From NCBI GenBank assembly GCA_951804985.1, contig OX638135.1:8784858-8848857 (forward strand): 64,000 nucleotides of DNA. The letters are read 5' to 3'. The translations under genes were made by a program, and so were the position numbers. Below are positions 10,540 through 21,950 of the stretch, piece by piece; positions within the stretch are counted from its first letter, which is position 1; each line of letters starts with the position of its first letter. The notes beneath the pieces are model-generated. The model was given only the letters and a program-made list of their open reading frames with translations. It searched no databases and was not told the DNA's origin. This DNA is from Dryomyza anilis. Taxonomy: Eukaryota; Arthropoda; Insecta; Diptera; Dryomyzidae.

Positions 10540-11413
10540 CATTAAACTGTAGGTCCCACCACCTTGAGTACAAATATAACACGCACATCTTAAAATGGTG
10601 AGAGAGCTCGGCCTAAGATCTTATATGACTTTAGAGACAAACTATTATATTATTATTATAATTAACATTATTACGTAGAATATGGACGTGATTAGACAAA
10701 GGGGCGTGGCATCTACTATATAACCAATATATTCAAAATGCAACATTTCTGACCTCCGAAGAGTAAAGTAAATAAGATTATGTTGAACAAATTTTAAACT
10801 TAGTCAGTTTAATGTGATTTACCTATACGAATTTCTTGTAAAGTTGGTGTTTTGTATAAATAAATGTATTTTAAATAAATGTAAGAAAAATATGTTTTAA
10901 TAGTTGAAGCGTTGGTGCATTAGTGATACGGGCATTCAAAATCTTTCAACGCAAATATCTCAAAATTTTTCATTTAACGCCCTAATTGCTCCCAACGCTT
11001 CAATTTGTAGTATTATTTTACTTTAAAAAAAACTTCAAACATTCAAGTAATTAATTTTAGTAGTACTGATCTATTCCACACCAAATCGCTCCATGTTGAA
11101 ACTGGTCTTCAATTGGGAATCTTATATACAATAAGATATGTTTTGTTTATTATATTTAAATTTGAAAAAAAAATTGTTGCTACCATTGATACTACTTTAA
11201 CTTCGATTAATTTTGTACGTCATATTCTACTTATAAAGAAGATTTAAACCAAAACGACAACGAACGATATTCTAAAGAAAGGAATTTGTTTCGATTTTAA
11301 TAATAATAATAGTCTGGCGCTACAGTCCTATAAGAACTTAGGCCGAGCTCTCTCACCACTTTGAGCTGTGCGTGTTATATTTGTACTCAAAGTGGTGCGA
11401 CCTACAGTTTATT
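10540..11413. repeat. Inverted repeat pair, ~80 bp arms
   Basis: The left arm at about 10547-10622 (gagtacaaatataacacgca, gtgagagagctcggcctaag) is the reverse complement of the right arm at about 11329-11413 (cttaggccgagctctctcac, tgcgtgttatatttgtactc) with a few mismatches. About 700 bp of AT-rich DNA separates the arms. It could be a foldback element or two opposed copies of one repeat. The interior has no supported gene. Confidence 0.75.
10904..11003. repeat. Small imperfect hairpin
   Basis: ttgaagcgttgg (10904-10915) and ccaacgcttcaa (10992-11003) are perfect 12-bp inverted repeats, with weaker pairing inward. No adjacent gene, so function is unassigned. Could be a MITE terminus. Confidence 0.5.
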
Positions 11414-11524
11414 GCCGATTCCGAACGGCGGGTGAGAGCTTTTCATATACAATGTTTTGCTCTCGTAGGTTTGCCATTTACTGCCGAGAGGTAGCGCGGT
11501 ATAGAAAAATGTTTCTTTTTTTAT

Positions 11525-12367
11525 TATACCCTACACCTATGAGGTACAGGGTATATTAACTTTGTGCATATATTGTAACGCCCCTTAGGAGGCGTGTCCG
11601 GTATGGAAAAGTATATATATTCTTGATCAGCATCACCACCTGAGTCCGTTTAACCATGTCCGTCTGTCTGTCTGTCCGTCTGTCTTGCTGTCCGTATACA
11701 CGATAACTTGAGAAATACTGCTTAGAATGCGATGAAATTTCGTTTCAATACTTTTTAGCCAAAAGTTAGTTTTGTCAATGTAAATGAGCCAAATTGGTCA
11801 ACGGACACGCCCATCTCCCATACAAGTCACTTTTATATAACTCTTTACGAACCAATAACTCAAAAAGTATTCAAGATATACTTATAAAATTGAAAACGTA
11901 TTGTTAGAATTCACTTTAAAATATATGATCCAAAAATGGGCGTGATACGCCCACATTTGATTTTTTTATTACTTCTCGCTTTTTCATGGTGGACATTTTA
12001 TTCGCAAATGATTGAAAACAAAATTGTGAAATATTAGCCTTAAATCTCTACATATTTTTTAAAAGTGGGCGTGATCCGCCCACATTTATTTATCTACATG
12101 TTTCAATATTTTTTTATTTATTTTTTTCTTTTACATCAATTTTTTAAATTAATGGGATATACGTCGTCAGAAATTTGATATGTAAATAATATTCTGAGGG
12201 TAAGAATGTTCAGCATAATTAAGAACTTTATAGGTAGGTATTCAATTAAATTCCCGACATTAATATCCACACGAAAGTGTAGGGTATTCCATAGTCGGGC
12301 CCGACCGACTATAAAAGTCCGTCCCATGTGACCGAACTTACCCATGAGACTTAACTTTCCCAACTCG
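11525..12367 (-). mobile_element. mini-me/DINE-1-like interspersed element (minus orientation)
   Basis: Begins tataccctacacc, then a gtccgtctgtctgtctgtcc proto-microsatellite (about 11665-11695), a gatcagcatcacc block, gggcgtgatncgcccac repeats, a short ggtcgggcccgac hairpin and the terminal cccaactcg. This order mirrors copies at 13451-14123, 29272-29906, 41546-43163 and 53181-53863. GTCY microsatellites are known from dipteran mini-me elements, which are related to nonautonomous Helitrons; the class assignment is inferred. Confidence 0.75.
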
Positions 12368-12371
12368 TTTT

Positions 12372-12614
12372 TTTTTTATAAATTAACCAACGCTCATTTG
12401 ATGCCTCCTATTCGTGCAATGCACAGTGTTGACCGTAAGAAAGGATTATAGGTTCAAGGGAGAAGGAAAGATAAGAGTAGTATCGGTGGATGTTTGCTTT
12501 AAATTTCCCAATATTAAAAATGTCGGGAAAAACAGACGAAGGGAGATTGTTCCACAAACGTATCGTGCGTCTGAAGAACGAATTATCTCTATAATGCGTG
12601 GTTCTGTTGGGAAC
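12372..12614 (-). pseudogene. 3' end of CR1-type copy B (distal to G2)
   Basis: The minus frame contains RRTIRLWNNLPSSVFPD, the typical C-terminus of CR1/jockey RT proteins, followed by a short 3' tail. It joins without a gap, across the GAAC duplication, to the rest of the element at 22559 onward. Confidence 0.75.
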
Positions 12615-13209
12615 TGTTGTATGTTATAAAGTCCTTTTACTAGGACTTTAAGTTGATCCTATTTACTTTCCTTTCCTTTTTACTTTCTTTATATTATTTA
12701 AAACAACCGGGTCTTTTTTACTTTAAGACACTTTATTTCGCTTTAAAAGTTGGTTACACTTATACTTAACATTTATTTGTAGACACTTCAGCTTATCGGA
12801 AACAATTGATTCTTAGTCTATACTTAACTTCTACATAACACCTCGTATTCTTATAATTTCACAATAAATTGAGTAATTTCATCATGCTAAAATAACTTAG
12901 TCAGCGTATTTATAATTTCACAATAAATTGAGTACTTTCATCATTCTAAAATAATTAAGTCAGCATTTATTTGTGTGATCTGAGTGACCTATTTAACGTG
13001 AGCGTGTATACCTGTGCTATGTTAAGCGGTGTGCGCCAAGACAATTAAATGCTGTTTGTGTTTAACATGCATAATGCTTAACCCTAAAAGTATGCCGTAA
13101 AGAAAAATATACTGGTTATGTTATGTTGTGGATCATAAGCACGCTGTAAGTTCCACGATTATGATACACAACAGTGGATCATATGTAAGCTGTGAACTGA
13201 TACACAACA
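12615..13209 (-). repeat. 3' LTR of G2
   Basis: 595 bp, TG...CA ends (tgttgtatg ... gatacacaaca on the + strand). It differs from the 5' LTR by about six substitutions, one replaced block of ~20 bp near the left end and a short deletion near the right end. It contains two tandem copies of a ~58 bp unit (tataatttcacaataaattg) at about 12854-12965 and a tandem ~40 bp unit around gatcata..gatacacaac at the end. Confidence 0.92.
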
Positions 13210-13211
13210 TA

Positions 13212-13222
13212 CCTCCCCCCTT
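13212..13222 (-). promoter_or_regulatory. Polypurine tract of G2
   Basis: The minus strand reads aaggggggagg immediately internal to the 3' LTR, the usual site of plus-strand priming. Confidence 0.8.
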
Positions 13223-13450
13223 ATTGAAAGAAAAAAAAATATTATTATTAAGAAGTATAATAGGTTTTTTTTTCTTTTGTATTATTTTAATTATTTCTGA
13301 AGAGAAAATTATTATTAAAAAGAATAATAGTTTTTTCTTTTTATATTGTTTTATGTGGTATAAATTACGTTAAGTTCTATTAGTTATGAAGTTATGATCT
13401 TTAATGGATATTAGTAAATTAAGGATTGTAATTTCCAGTTATATATAATA
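13223..13450 (-). other. G2 sequence between PPT and inserted mini-me
   Basis: AT-rich noncoding DNA; no gene seen. Confidence 0.5.
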
Positions 13451-14123
13451 ACCAGTTGGGAAGGTTAGATCACATGGGAAATTTTAAAGTAGGTGTAATT
13501 ATGATAGTTAGGATTATCAAAATTATAGTCGGTTACCATTCAAAGTGATATATAGGTCACCAGGGTATACGAATCCTGAAAATAACTACAAACATTCAAT
13601 CGCTGAAGAATTTCCATTCATTTGATACCCATATTTACAAATGGGTAGGTGTACCGAATTTCGATTTTTTTTTGTGAACCACAAGTCTTTTCGCCGGAAA
13701 ACATTATTATCATGTATTTGAGCATGATATCAATATATATTTGACCAAAAAAGTTTACCTAAGCACGTATACATGAAAATTGATCTTTATATGTACATTT
13801 TATATGAGGTATTTAAACATAAGTGGTCGGATCATAGGTCACAATGGACCGATTTTTTCGCACATACAGCGTAGGTATATTAGTAATCTAAGTTATAAGT
13901 TTCATTTATCTAGCTCTTCAATTTTAAAAGTAGTAGGGATTTCAACAGACAGACAGACAGACAGACGGACAGACAGACGGACAGACGGACATCGCTAAAT
14001 CGACTCAGGAGGTCATTCTGATCAAGAATATATATACTTTTCCATACCGGAGATGCTTCCTTCTGGGTGTTACAAACGGCGTACCAAACTGAATATACCC
14101 TTTCACTCTTAGTGTAGGGTATA
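13451..14123 (+). mobile_element. mini-me/DINE-1-like element inserted in G2
   Basis: Starts accagttgggaaggttag, contains acagacagacagacagacgg (13949-13990), then gaatatatatacttttcc, and ends cactcttagtgtagggtata. About 95% alike to 53181-53863 by eye, but lacking the gccgactataaataccctac block present there. It is inserted near the G2 env 3' end, so it is younger than that G2 copy. Confidence 0.82.
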
Positions 14124-14239
14124 AAAACCTGGTCCCGATGTTTTCGTTGCTGACTGCTGCTGTTCTGCGGTAGTTCGATGCGTTGTTGTTGTTTCTGACA
14201 TATTGGCTTCTATTTCATGTGACTTCGTTCGTTGACTTG

Positions 14240-15952
14240 CTATGGGTGTTGTGGTGTTTGGTTTCTGCGTTGTTGATTTCCGCAATGACCCGATTTTTTC
14301 GAGTGGCGATTTCTTGCTGGGAAATCTCTTAATGCTGCTCTTATTTTGCTGTGATCTGACTTCAAGATCGGTAACGATGTTTGTGATATATTTGAATATG
14401 ATAATGATGACCAATTGCCTTGTAAATTTTCTATCATAACCGTATGTTCTTCCTTCTTGTATGTTATATTCCTAATGCTTTGATGTGTAAACTCGTATGG
14501 CAGTATCATTTCTTTGTTGTGTATGTTGCAAACTTCATTTATGGACATCCAACCCAGGCCGGATAGTGTCAATGTGGCTATATTTGATCCACAAATTGCT
14601 TCGAAGAAGGCTGGTGTATTGAATTTATACAACCATGTGTTTGGTGTCCATAGTTTAACTACTAGGCCTGAACTCCTTTTTATTGCAACATGTTCACAGG
14701 TATCTTTAATATCTGTTCTGTGTTGAATCAGCGCGACTTCACATAGTGTGTTGCTAGTTGTTAGCATGGTTCCTGGACGTTTGCATAGTGTAATTTCTTT
14801 GTCCGTATGTTGGCTAACCAAAATGCATTTGCTGTGATCTTCATTCGTTAGATCTATGTATTTGCTCCGGTCTTCTGCTTCTGATATGTAGTCATATGTT
14901 GTTTTAACCAATGCATCCCATTCTTCATTAATATTTGTGGGTATTGGGTAAATTCTATATAATGTGAACAACAAATCATCAAGTAGTGGTGTCTTGATGA
15001 CTATTATTAGGCCGTCTGTGTCTGGGAAAACTCGTACTGTTGATGCACGGTGCATTTCGAATGATTTTTGTATGAACCACTTCGCATTTCCTCTTAACGT
15101 GAGGCTAGTCAGCATTTCATCTAATTCGCTCTGGTCTATAATTGTCGGGTGTAATCGTCCCTTGTATAGATCATCTATGATTGCCATTTCCATCAGCTGT
15201 TGTCCTTGAATTTCGATTAGGTTTGCATTAATTGTAGATTGAATTTCCGAGGTATCCATCATGAATAGTAAATGACTAACTTGCTGGTTTATTTTTTCAT
15301 TTATGTATTTTTGTGTTCTTATTGTTATGTTTAACACGTTTTGCAGATGTTCGACTTCCTTCAAGGAATTCAGTAAGGGTTCTGCTATCTTGTTATAATT
15401 TGATGAAATCACCGTAATTTGTCTTTTCATAATTTCGTATGTTTTATGTTCATTATCTTCAATATCATTGAGATGTTTATAGATAGTCTCTCTTTCTTTA
15501 TTGTCCATCAGTCCAAAAGCCCAGTTGAGTCCTTCGCCAATGAAATTGAGTGATCTCTTTTGTCGGTTACTCTTTATTGTGCGCTTAATTATTTGTTCAT
15601 TTTTCTGTAGTGTGGCTATTATTGCCGTGGTCTCCCGTGTTGCTGCTATACATGATCTTTTTATGCTGGGTCCGTTTACATTGGTGCTCATTTGTTCGCA
15701 CATTGTGTTTGCCGTGATTATGTATTTGTTTGTCAGCTCCAGGAAATCGTTCAGTTGTAGCGGTTTAAACTTGGCTACTATCGTCCATTCATCATTGTAG
15801 AACAAAGTATCAGTTGTCTTCTCAAAGAATAATCTTGTATCATTAATTGATGTCTGTGTGATGTTGACTGCTTCATTGGCTGCCAGCATCAGGACCAGTG
15901 TGACAATTCTAATCATTATATTGGTTTCGCTCTTCATTGGTTTTCTCTTCAT
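14240..15952 (-). CDS. env: Envelope-like glycoprotein of G2, C-terminus frameshifted
   Basis: 570-codon frame on the minus strand. It shows an N-terminal hydrophobic signal (about residues 12-28, MIRIVTLVLMLAA), a basic RQKR cleavage-type site at residues 130-133 followed by a hydrophobic SLNFIGEG segment, and several N-X-S/T sites. This layout matches the F-type envelope proteins of insect errantiviruses: membrane fusion and particle entry at the cell surface. No complete transmembrane anchor is visible in this frame. A hydrophobic LVIIIIF stretch and a long polar tail continue in another frame (14414-14109), so a frameshift near 14410-14440 breaks the gene at its anchor. It ends close to an inserted mini-me. 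Likely nonfunctional as it stands. Confidence 0.82.
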   Translation of the reverse strand: MKRKPMKSETNIMIRIVTLVLMLAANEAVNITQTSINDTRLFFEKTTDTLFYNDEWTIVAKFKPLQLNDFLELTNKYIITANTMCEQMSTNVNGPSIKRSCIAATRETTAIIATLQKNEQIIKRTIKSNRQKRSLNFIGEGLNWAFGLMDNKERETIYKHLNDIEDNEHKTYEIMKRQITVISSNYNKIAEPLLNSLKEVEHLQNVLNITIRTQKYINEKINQQVSHLLFMMDTSEIQSTINANLIEIQGQQLMEMAIIDDLYKGRLHPTIIDQSELDEMLTSLTLRGNAKWFIQKSFEMHRASTVRVFPDTDGLIIVIKTPLLDDLLFTLYRIYPIPTNINEEWDALVKTTYDYISEAEDRSKYIDLTNEDHSKCILVSQHTDKEITLCKRPGTMLTTSNTLCEVALIQHRTDIKDTCEHVAIKRSSGLVVKLWTPNTWLYKFNTPAFFEAICGSNIATLTLSGLGWMSINEVCNIHNKEMILPYEFTHQSIRNITYKKEEHTVMIENLQGNWSSLSYSNISQTSLPILKSDHSKIRAALRDFPARNRHSKKSGHCGNQQRRNQTPQHP

Positions 15953-16820
15953 TTATTGGTTTTGCTCGTCATATTCAACAATACTTAGCTATTTACTCAT
16001 GCACTAACTAATACATAAATGTATTTGCTATATTAAGTTGTTAAATATTTAATTTTGTACATCTCAATTGTACTTATTTATTTTCATTAACGTGTAATGA
16101 TGAATTTAAAACGTTTGTTAGTTTGTTATATTAATGCATATCTGCATTAATATATTTAGTTTCATGAATGAAAATTGTGTTAATGATAAAAAATATTAGG
16201 CAGTTTTGTCGCTGCACTTCCAGAACGTTAGTGGCTTCTGTCTGTAAAGTGCTGAAGTGCATTTAATCGGTTGGCATATGAATATATTCAAGCCTTCTAT
16301 ATTAATATGAGCTGGGAGCATTGCGCTCTATGCGCAATGAACTTGTTTGTTTAAAATGCCATTGAGGTAGGTACTGATCTATCGCAATTTTAATGACAAC
16401 GTAATTTTTATACCTTGCAAATTCGTACCTCAAATAATAATTTGATTTTGTTATTTGTTTATATTCAATGCTAGTCATCTTCAATTAATACATAGCTATT
16501 TTCTCTGCGATTTGTATTTTGGCAATATTACATTAAATTTTTTGGATTTTATAAATTATTTAAAATTAATTTATTTAATATCTACATTTAAAAAAAATAT
16601 ATAGTTTTTCTCTATTCTTTTCTTTTGTAGTTTCAAATTCGTTAGTACACGAAGCAATACCAGTCATTCTCAATATGTAATACTTAGCTATTCTGTCCTG
16701 CACTAACTATTTGACTTTATTTCAATGATGTTAAAAATTATTGGTTCTTGTTGCAGACAGTGTTTATTTAATTCTACAGTGTTTATTTAAACTATACTGT
16801 TGTATGCTTTTAACAAATTA
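15953..16820 (-). other. G2 pol-env intergenic region
   Basis: AT-rich, no supported gene. A short motif recurs: tacttagctatttactcatgc near 15985 and tacttagctattctgtcctgc near 16681, with a weaker copy near 16490. In this element class env is normally expressed from a spliced RNA; I did not assign an acceptor. Confidence 0.45.
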
Positions 16821-17898
16821 TTATGAAATTTTTCGATTTACCCTTGATACAAATCTCGTTACAGGGCTTTTTTTTGAAAGAACCTCATAGGGTCCCACCC
16901 AAACTGGTGAAAATTTATTTTTCCTATTTTGATTTTTTAGTAAAATTTTATAGCCTACTTTGAATGTTATTGGGTGTAATGAGCTATCATAGCTTTGCTT
17001 AGATTTTTCTTTGGCTCTGGCTTGATTTTGTCGTACGATTTCGTGTGTGCGTTGAATTTGGTATTTTAATAGCTTGTTGCTATCATCGGTATTATATACT
17101 GGTGAGCATTTGCGTTTTAGATTGGTTGGCATTTCAAAATCGTAACCGTATAAAGTACGGAAAGGCGTTTGACCGGTGGACATATGCATTGTATTATTGT
17201 GTACATGCATTGCGTTATTTAACCATTGGTCCCAGTTTGACCCATCCTCTTTCGCAAAGCTTCGTAAATAATCTGCTAATGGTCGATGGCTTCTTTCCAA
17301 AGAGCCGTTGGCCTGGGGATGATATGGCGTAATATGTAACTTTTTAATTCCTAACAATTTACACGTGTCCGAAAATAATTTTAAAACAAAATTCGAACCA
17401 TTGTCGGTTATCAATACTTTTGGTATGTTATGTCGTGTAATAATTTCGTCGTAAAATGCTTTTGCTACAGTGCTTGCTTCTGCGTCTGGGATAGCTATGC
17501 AGCACATATATTTTGAAAAATCATCTTGAAAAGTTAATATATATTTATTTCCAGATATAGTTTCCGGTAAAATACCTACAAGATCCATGTATACTTTATC
17601 GAATGGTCGTACAGGCGTATCAGTTAAAACCATTGGCATTTTAGTAAGCCTAGAACTTTTATTTACTTGGCATTTTTGACAATTTTTAACGTAATCTTTT
17701 ATTTGTTTCTGCATAATTCCACTTAAATTGTTTTCTGATTCTAAAATATGTTTTCACTGCGCCCTGGTGATCCCCTAATGCTGAGTCATGAAAGTCTTTT
17801 ATAACAGTTTTAATTTCCTCTGGGTCAGTTAATAGTAGACTTGAGTTTAATTCGTTCTTGGTGTCTGTTGTTATTTCATCCAGTACTGGCGTGCTCAC
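16821..17898 (-). pseudogene. Integrase of G2 (frameshifted near its N-terminus)
   Basis: Main frame 17714-16821 (297 aa). The catalytic triad is visible: D44 in VYMDLVG, D104 in ITDNGSNF and E140 in NGSLERSH, giving 35 residues between the last two. Upstream, CQKCQ forms the end of the HHCC zinc-binding domain, whose start (GDHQGAVKTYFRIRKQFKW) is in the overlapping frame 17898-17686; the split near 17700 is a frameshift. The C-terminal half has the chromatin-proximal FSPVWVGPYEVL block. Known role: inserting the cDNA into host DNA. The catalytic core is preserved, the whole Pol is not. Degraded copies occur at 48060-48760 and 52010-52680. Confidence 0.88.
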
Positions 17899-18212
17899 TT
17901 GTTTTTAGGTTTTTGGAATTTGATTATCTAATTTATTCTGTGTGGTCTTAGACCGTGTTTGGACCGCAGTAATATCTGGTTCTGGATGTGGAATTCTACT
18001 TAAAGCATCTGCGTTCAAATTCTGTTTACCTGGTTATCATATTCTGATAATCTGATAAAATTATCATATTCTGATAATTTATGCCTGAAACGGGCTAACC
18101 TTGATGTCTGATCTTTGAGATTTGCTGTGCTAATAACCATGATGATGTGTATAAATTTGAAAATGTCGGCCTAGAAGATAAGCTCTAAAATTTTTCGTTG
18201 CCCAGACTATAG
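17899..18212 (-). other. G2 RNase H-to-integrase connector, degraded
   Basis: Pol sequence without a long frame. The motif gttatcatattctgataatc is locally duplicated near 18033-18080, a small tandem slip. The RNase H C-terminal half should be here. Confidence 0.55.
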
Positions 18213-18947
18213 CTAAAAATTCCTTTTCAATGGTGGACTAATTTTTTCTGCTCCATTTAATGCTCTACTAGCAAATGCTATTGGTCGGTCTCTCCCTACT
18301 TTGCCTTGCGATAGTACCGCGCCTATTGCTTCATTACTTGCATCCGTTGTAAGTAAAAAAGGTTTTGTAAAATCTGGATATGCGAGAATGGGTGGTGAAA
18401 TTATTGATTCTTTTAATTTAATAAATGAACTTTGACAATCGTCTGTCCAAGTGAATTTAACATCTTTTCTAAGTAATGTATTAATTGGTAATGATAATTT
18501 TGCCATATTGCTTATAAATTTTATGTAATAATTAATTAATCCCAAAAACGCTTGCACTTCTTTTTTATTTCTCGGCACCGGAATATTTTTTACGCATTCA
18601 ACCTTAGAGGGATCTGGCAGGGCACCTCGCTCCGTACATTTATGTTCTAAATAGACAACTTCGCGACGCAAAAACTGACATTTTTCTGTATTTAATTTTA
18701 GATTGTGTTCCCTTAATTTCTGCAATACTCTACTCAGCCTAAGCTCATGTTCAGCTAAATTTTTTCCGTACACCACTATATCATCAAGATAAACAAAGCA
18801 ATCTATACCCTGTAAACCTGTTAATATGTGGTTCATTATTCTTTGGAAGGTAGCTGGTGCACCTGTTAAGCCAAATGGCATTCTGTTAAATTCGAAATGA
18901 CCCAGTCCTGTACTAAAAGCTGTTTTTTTCCTTATCCCCTTCTTCAA
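18213..18947 (-). pseudogene. Reverse transcriptase / RNase H of G2
   Basis: Frame of 244 codons with FSTGLGHFEFNRMPFGL, the YLDD catalytic box at residues 53-56 (FVYLDDIVVYG), FLGLINYY, and the start of RNase H (LLTTDASNEAIGAVLSQG, then PIAFASRALN). Upstream motifs sit in other frames at 18950-19130. Compared with the G3 remnant (57956-57657), about a dozen codons are missing just after KQVFPIPR. Family role: reverse transcription of element RNA. Defective through that deletion and flanking frameshifts. Confidence 0.88.
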
Positions 18948-19041
18948 CTAGTACCTGATGATAACCACTTGCCAAGTCTAAAGCGAGGAATCGGAAATAC
19001 TTGTTTTATTGTCACGTCGTTCAATTTACGGAAATCTATTA

Positions 19042-20037
19042 CTAGCCTCCACTTTTTGTTACCGTTCTTGCCGCTCTTTTTAGGAACCAACAACATCGGT
19101 GAATTCCAGGGTGATATATGCTTGGCGATGTAATGCCGTCATCCAACATTTTATTAACCTGTCTGTTGATTTCATCTCTATGAGTGTGTGGCAATTTGTA
19201 TTGCTTTTGGTTTATCGGTGGCTGGTTCCACTGTGTTGCTATTTCATGTTTAAGCGCTGGCGTGTATGTTAATTCATCGCCGTCTAAATGAAAAACATCA
19301 TGATACAAAATACACATATTTTGTAAAGATGTGATTTCGTCTTTATTTAAAGTCTCATCAATTTTCATTTCTTCTAATAATTTATTAATTCTGTTTGTAA
19401 TGTTTACTGAATTTATGCTATTTATTGTAGAATTATTGGTATCCGATTCTTTATACTGATTAAAATTCGAAAATTTTGGTTTAAAAGTACTGTCTATTAT
19501 AATTTCTGTTTCCGTAGCATTGAAAACTGAAACATAAACTCTATTTTTGCTAACATTCGATATGCTTTCGCCCAAATATACTCCTGGAAAAATTTCTTGT
19601 TTATGTATTAACACTATTTGAATTTTTGTTTTTAAACGTAATGATACTATCTTTGCGGTTCTCGCTTGAATTTTAATTTGTTGATTGTAAAAAATATTTT
19701 GTATTTCTGTCTGCGATTTCATTGGTACTTTTATAATATGGTTTTTATGTTTATCAAAGAATGTTATTGTTTTGTCTATCGCATTTATTACAGATCGATT
19801 CCATAAATTGTCACGTCCGATTATTCCATCAGCTTGTACACCTTGCTTAAGTGACACTACATGTAGCATTAAACTTAAGCGCCCTATGTTCCTATGTTGG
19901 ACTTTGGTGGAACCTAATGTTCTAACACACCCACCAAAAGCTCCTTTTAAATCCTTTTGTATATTTTCGTTAAAGTTTGGCAAATTTGTCATTGCATTTT
20001 CTTTTACTATACTGGCATCAGCTCCTGAGTCTACCAG
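19042..20037 (-). pseudogene. Protease and protease-RT linker of G2
   Basis: The frame opens right after the TAA at 20040-20038 with LVDSGADAS, the retropepsin D-S-G active site, then GGCVRTLGS and IIGRDNLWNRS (the conserved protease C-terminal block). After a ~130-residue linker, RT starts with LPHTHRDEINRQVNKMLDDGI. The frame is lost near 19130, before KWRLVIDFRKLND, which is readable in another phase. Known role: cleavage of Gag-Pol. Confidence 0.82.
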
Positions 20038-21093
20038 TTAAATAAAACTTCCATTTTTAGATGCCTCGCAAGGTACTTCAATGAAAACGTCACTTACATT
20101 AGATAAACCCAAGCTATCTCCATGCCCACTGCATATTATGCGATCACCTTCTTCTTCCTTTAATTCATATTTTAATTCATTGGTCTCATCTGTTCTATGG
20201 AAATGCAATGGAGTAGAAAATTTGATCACAGTCTCCTCTGACGTCTGATCTACAATTCCTAACTCTTTCTGTTCTATATTACTATTATTATTCGCACATC
20301 TCCAATTAGATTCGTGACCATAAGTTCCACATTCGTAGCAGAAAGGCGTATTTTTTCTAACAATACATTCATCCCTAGTATGCCCCAATTTACTACAAAA
20401 TGAACATGTTGGAACACTTCTTTTATAGTTGCTTTCATTATTTATTTGTTGCAATTTATTTTCCGATATAACGCTTGACTGTGTTTTTTCCATATAATTA
20501 TATTCATCCTCTTCCGATCTTGGACATCGCTGCATAACAGCCTGTATATTTAAAGCTTCTTCCAACAATGCATCTAATGTTTCTGACTTACTACCCAACA
20601 ATACAACCTTTATAGTTGGATCCTTCACCCCTACTTTAAAAGAGATCAACACTGAGCTCTGTAATTCTAATCTGAATACTTCATCCTCACTTATCTTTTT
20701 ACTGTATTTTTTACTTGCAATTTCCAAAGCCATGGATTGCAACTCTTCTAATCCAAACATTCTCAAACTCTCGTTACTATTTTGATAAGCCTTTTTAATC
20801 TCTTCTAGTACTAATTCTAAAGAAATTTCATTTAAGTACGTATTTTTTAACAACTCGTATAATTCTTCTATTTTTTGAAACTGTTTTGTCCTTTCTAATT
20901 TATAGGCATCTCCCTCCAAACGTAACCTAACGCATTTAATAAATTCCTCATTATCTGATTCCTTAATTTTAAGCTTAGCTGTTTCACAACATTCTATAAA
21001 TTTATATAATTCTGTTTCTAATAATGGAGATTCTGCCCCAGAAAAGTAAGGAACAACGTAATGAACGCGTTTCAATACATTTTCAGTACCCAT
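20038..21093 (-). CDS. gag: Gag (capsid-nucleocapsid) of G2
   Basis: 351-codon intact frame. Residues ~1-180 hold the capsid-like block (VPYFSGAESPLL, VRLRLEGDAYKL, LLKNTYL). Knuckles follow: CSFCSKLGHTRDEC (CCHC) and CYECGTYGHESNWRC (longer spacing). The C-terminal stretch ends FIEVPCEA. It ends in TAA at 20040-20038, and the protease D-S-G lies only a few codons further in the same frame. In G3 the same junction is open with no stop. Gag assembles the particle and packages RNA. This is the best-preserved gene of G2. Start at 21093 is the first ATG; G1 has a longer upstream part. Confidence 0.85.
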   Translation of the reverse strand: MGTENVLKRVHYVVPYFSGAESPLLETELYKFIECCETAKLKIKESDNEEFIKCVRLRLEGDAYKLERTKQFQKIEELYELLKNTYLNEISLELVLEEIKKAYQNSNESLRMFGLEELQSMALEIASKKYSKKISEDEVFRLELQSSVLISFKVGVKDPTIKVVLLGSKSETLDALLEEALNIQAVMQRCPRSEEDEYNYMEKTQSSVISENKLQQINNESNYKRSVPTCSFCSKLGHTRDECIVRKNTPFCYECGTYGHESNWRCANNNSNIEQKELGIVDQTSEETVIKFSTPLHFHRTDETNELKYELKEEEGDRIICSGHGDSLGLSNVSDVFIEVPCEASKNGSFI

Positions 21094-21934
21094 TATTAGT
21101 GTTTCTTATTATTCCATTTACTTAATCATATAATTAACTATGCCTTTCTTAATTAAATTATTTATTTTGTTTTTACTAGTTTCATATTAAATCAACTTTT
21201 AACCATTATTTAATTTATCTATTACATTTTTTACTACCTTATTTATCACATTTTAATGTTTCATTATTTAAACTTTTTAATCTATATTTCGAAATCATAT
21301 CAACATATTATTTATGAATCCTAAATTAACTTATTTGTTCAATTTTTTTTTTTTTTTAATTTTTCAGTTTTGTTCTTTAATTAATATCGCGACATTATAA
21401 AAACATTGCTGTATCACAATTCTTATTTTATTCAATTTATTTAAATTTACAATTTTATTAATCATTATCAGTAAATGTCTCAAACTATTTTATAATGTTT
21501 CACAATTACTTTATAAATGTTCTTCAATATATCAATTAATCAATTTTATAAAACATTTAGTTTACTTATTTAATTTCCTGATTTATAAAATTTTATCATT
21601 TATGTAATTCATTTCACAATTTTATTTCACAGTTTTATTAAAAGTTTGTTTTATTCCACAATTTATTTCAAAATTTTCAATTGTTCTTTATTTTATTTTT
21701 ACAAATGTCAATTTTCATAATTCCATTATTTTTTGCTTATTAAAATTCTCAAATATTTCTTTTGTTTTATATCACTTTTTTTTTTTTTTACCGCAGATAT
21801 TTTTTGTATCCACTATTTTTCACAATACTTACAAATACAAAAAATATTTTCCATGATCCAAAATAGTTATTTCTTCCAATATTAATCTCCATCCAGTCCT
21901 TCTCGTCCCTTGGGAGTTGATGTATGGTCCGAAA
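21094..21934 (-). other. G2 5' leader
   Basis: Very AT-rich untranslated region between PBS and gag, with no supported ORF. Equivalent to the G1 leader. Confidence 0.6.
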
Positions 21935-21947
21935 ACCGGCTGCGCCA
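21935..21947 (-). promoter_or_regulatory. Primer-binding site of G2
   Basis: Minus strand tggcgcagccggt, three bases inside the 5' LTR. Same as G1. Probably pairs with a tRNA-Ser 3' end, as in 17.6/297-type elements; inferred. Confidence 0.8.
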
Positions 21948-21950
21948 AAA

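Noticed and set aside
10740..10930. Possible LTR end plus primer site (cttgtaaagttggtgttttg, ttggtgcattagtgat)
   Set aside because: No matching second LTR and no retroelement coding sequence follows; the ttggtgcatt part belongs to a small hairpin.
14242..15800. Plus-strand frames of 65-99 codons
   Set aside because: Shadows of the minus-strand env gene.
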